Of a stretch of 17,930 bases of DNA, positions 17,653 to 17,930 are shown piece by piece. Each line of letters starts with the position of its first letter. Position 1 is the stretch's first letter. Under the pieces are notes generated by a model, which was not told the DNA's origin, searched no databases, and saw nothing but the letters and a program-made list of their open reading frames with translations. Source of the stretch: Ichthyophonus hoferi (lineage: Eukaryota > Opisthokonta > Ichthyosporea > Ichthyophonida > Ichthyophonidae); the NCBI GenBank assembly GCA_002751075.1, contig NAOQ01000677.1:10227-28156 (forward strand), in the 5' to 3' direction. The translations under genes and the position numbers were made by a program.

Positions 17653-17930
17653 TGTCAAGATATTTTAACCCTTAGAAGTGTTAGGATGAATACTTCATGA
17701 TGTCTTGTATGAAAATACTTATTGCTCATGTAGCATTTACAATGAGGTATCAACTGGCAATTAAAAGTTAGACATTAATTAATGACAATTAATTAATTAC
17801 ATAATGTCATTAATTATATTTAATTAGGATTAAATATTTAATGCAGTCTAGCACATACATTTATCATGGTTTAAACAGTGTTGGTCATCTGAATTTTAAT
17901 TACATAATTCTGTTAAAAATATATACTTAG
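17653..17930 (+). repeat. 3' LTR of the copia element, cut by the window end
   Basis: It opens TGTCAAGATATTTTAACC and follows the 5' LTR block by block to GTTGGTCATCTGAATTTTAATTAC near 17903. About 200 further bases are expected outside the window. By eye the two LTRs have diverged by about one base in five, allowing for gaps. Confidence 0.8.

Larger units (their letters stand above)
12971..17930 (+). mobile_element. Fossil Ty1/copia LTR retrotransposon, broken, runs off the window
   Basis: The order is LTR, Gag, protease, integrase, RT, RNase H, polypurine tract, LTR. With integrase before reverse transcriptase this is Ty1/copia (Pseudoviridae-type), not gypsy. Hallmarks seen in plus orientation are a zinc-knuckle-like CSICKG (near 14652), an integrase-type HPEQNGLSKRMNQTLL (near 15304), the RT QLDIIGAYINGKL (near 16416) and MDDILIVSDN (near 16678), LTRPDIAF (near 17009), RNase H SSSTEVQYIALSEA (near 17288) and ADILTKDL (near 17539). 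Many breaks, clearly more than ten, so it is not functional. The LTRs share roughly four-fifths of their bases by eye (not computed), which indicates an old insertion. Confidence 0.92.

Noticed and set aside
1-17930. tRNA, rRNA, CRISPR array, bacterial operon, LINE, SINE or DNA transposon
   Set aside because: No cloverleaf, regular spacer-repeat array, poly-A-tailed element or transposase motif was seen by eye on either strand; very diverged copies cannot be excluded without a search.

Overview
The window is AT-rich eukaryotic nuclear DNA with spliceosomal (GT-AG) introns, almost certainly from an animal. The clearest host gene is the 3' end of a plus-strand CDK5RAP3 (LZAP/C53) homologue at 174-796, read from three small exons. 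Its C-terminal residues, AKYSGRPVHFIGTLNAA, match the animal version (KRYSGRPVNLMG-type) more closely than my recollection of the plant one. I cannot name the species. No prokaryotic signs (operons, Shine-Dalgarno sites, long ORFs) are present.

Layout. 174-796: last three coding exons of CDK5RAP3. 797 to about 1365: probable 3' UTR with a candidate AATAAA at 1339. 1366-6480: mostly AT-rich spacer with several short exon-like islands on the plus strand (1494-1596, 2697-2749, 3708-3777, 3935-4085, 5203-5391). Each has splice-site-like ends and an open frame, but I recognise none of them. 6490-7664: two adjacent fossil pieces of Ty1/copia-like LTR elements, each an LTR end, a leader and the start of a Gag-like frame. 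The second carries the longest open frame of the window (7257-7664), lysine-rich and then acidic, and clearly richer in G+C than its surroundings. 7836-8060: a further protein-like plus-strand patch. 8360-9684: signals on the minus strand, namely a good terminal-exon candidate (8867-9002), another exon candidate (9556-9684) and a back-to-back splice motif (8360-8371). 9700-12970: AT-rich spacer in which I support nothing firmly. 12971-17930: an old, broken Ty1/copia retrotransposon in plus orientation. It has a 5' LTR, Gag, protease, integrase, reverse transcriptase and RNase H remnants, a polypurine tract and the start of the 3' LTR, which runs off the window.

Relations. The three copia-like pieces (ending or starting at about 6582, 7221 and 13440) share the end of the LTR, the block just after it and a basic-then-serine/acidic Gag-start motif. 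They are diverged members of one family in the same orientation. The host genes have no visible functional link to each other. CDK5RAP3 is an adaptor of the UFMylation/ER-phagy machinery. The exon islands are offered as candidates only; transcript data would decide them.
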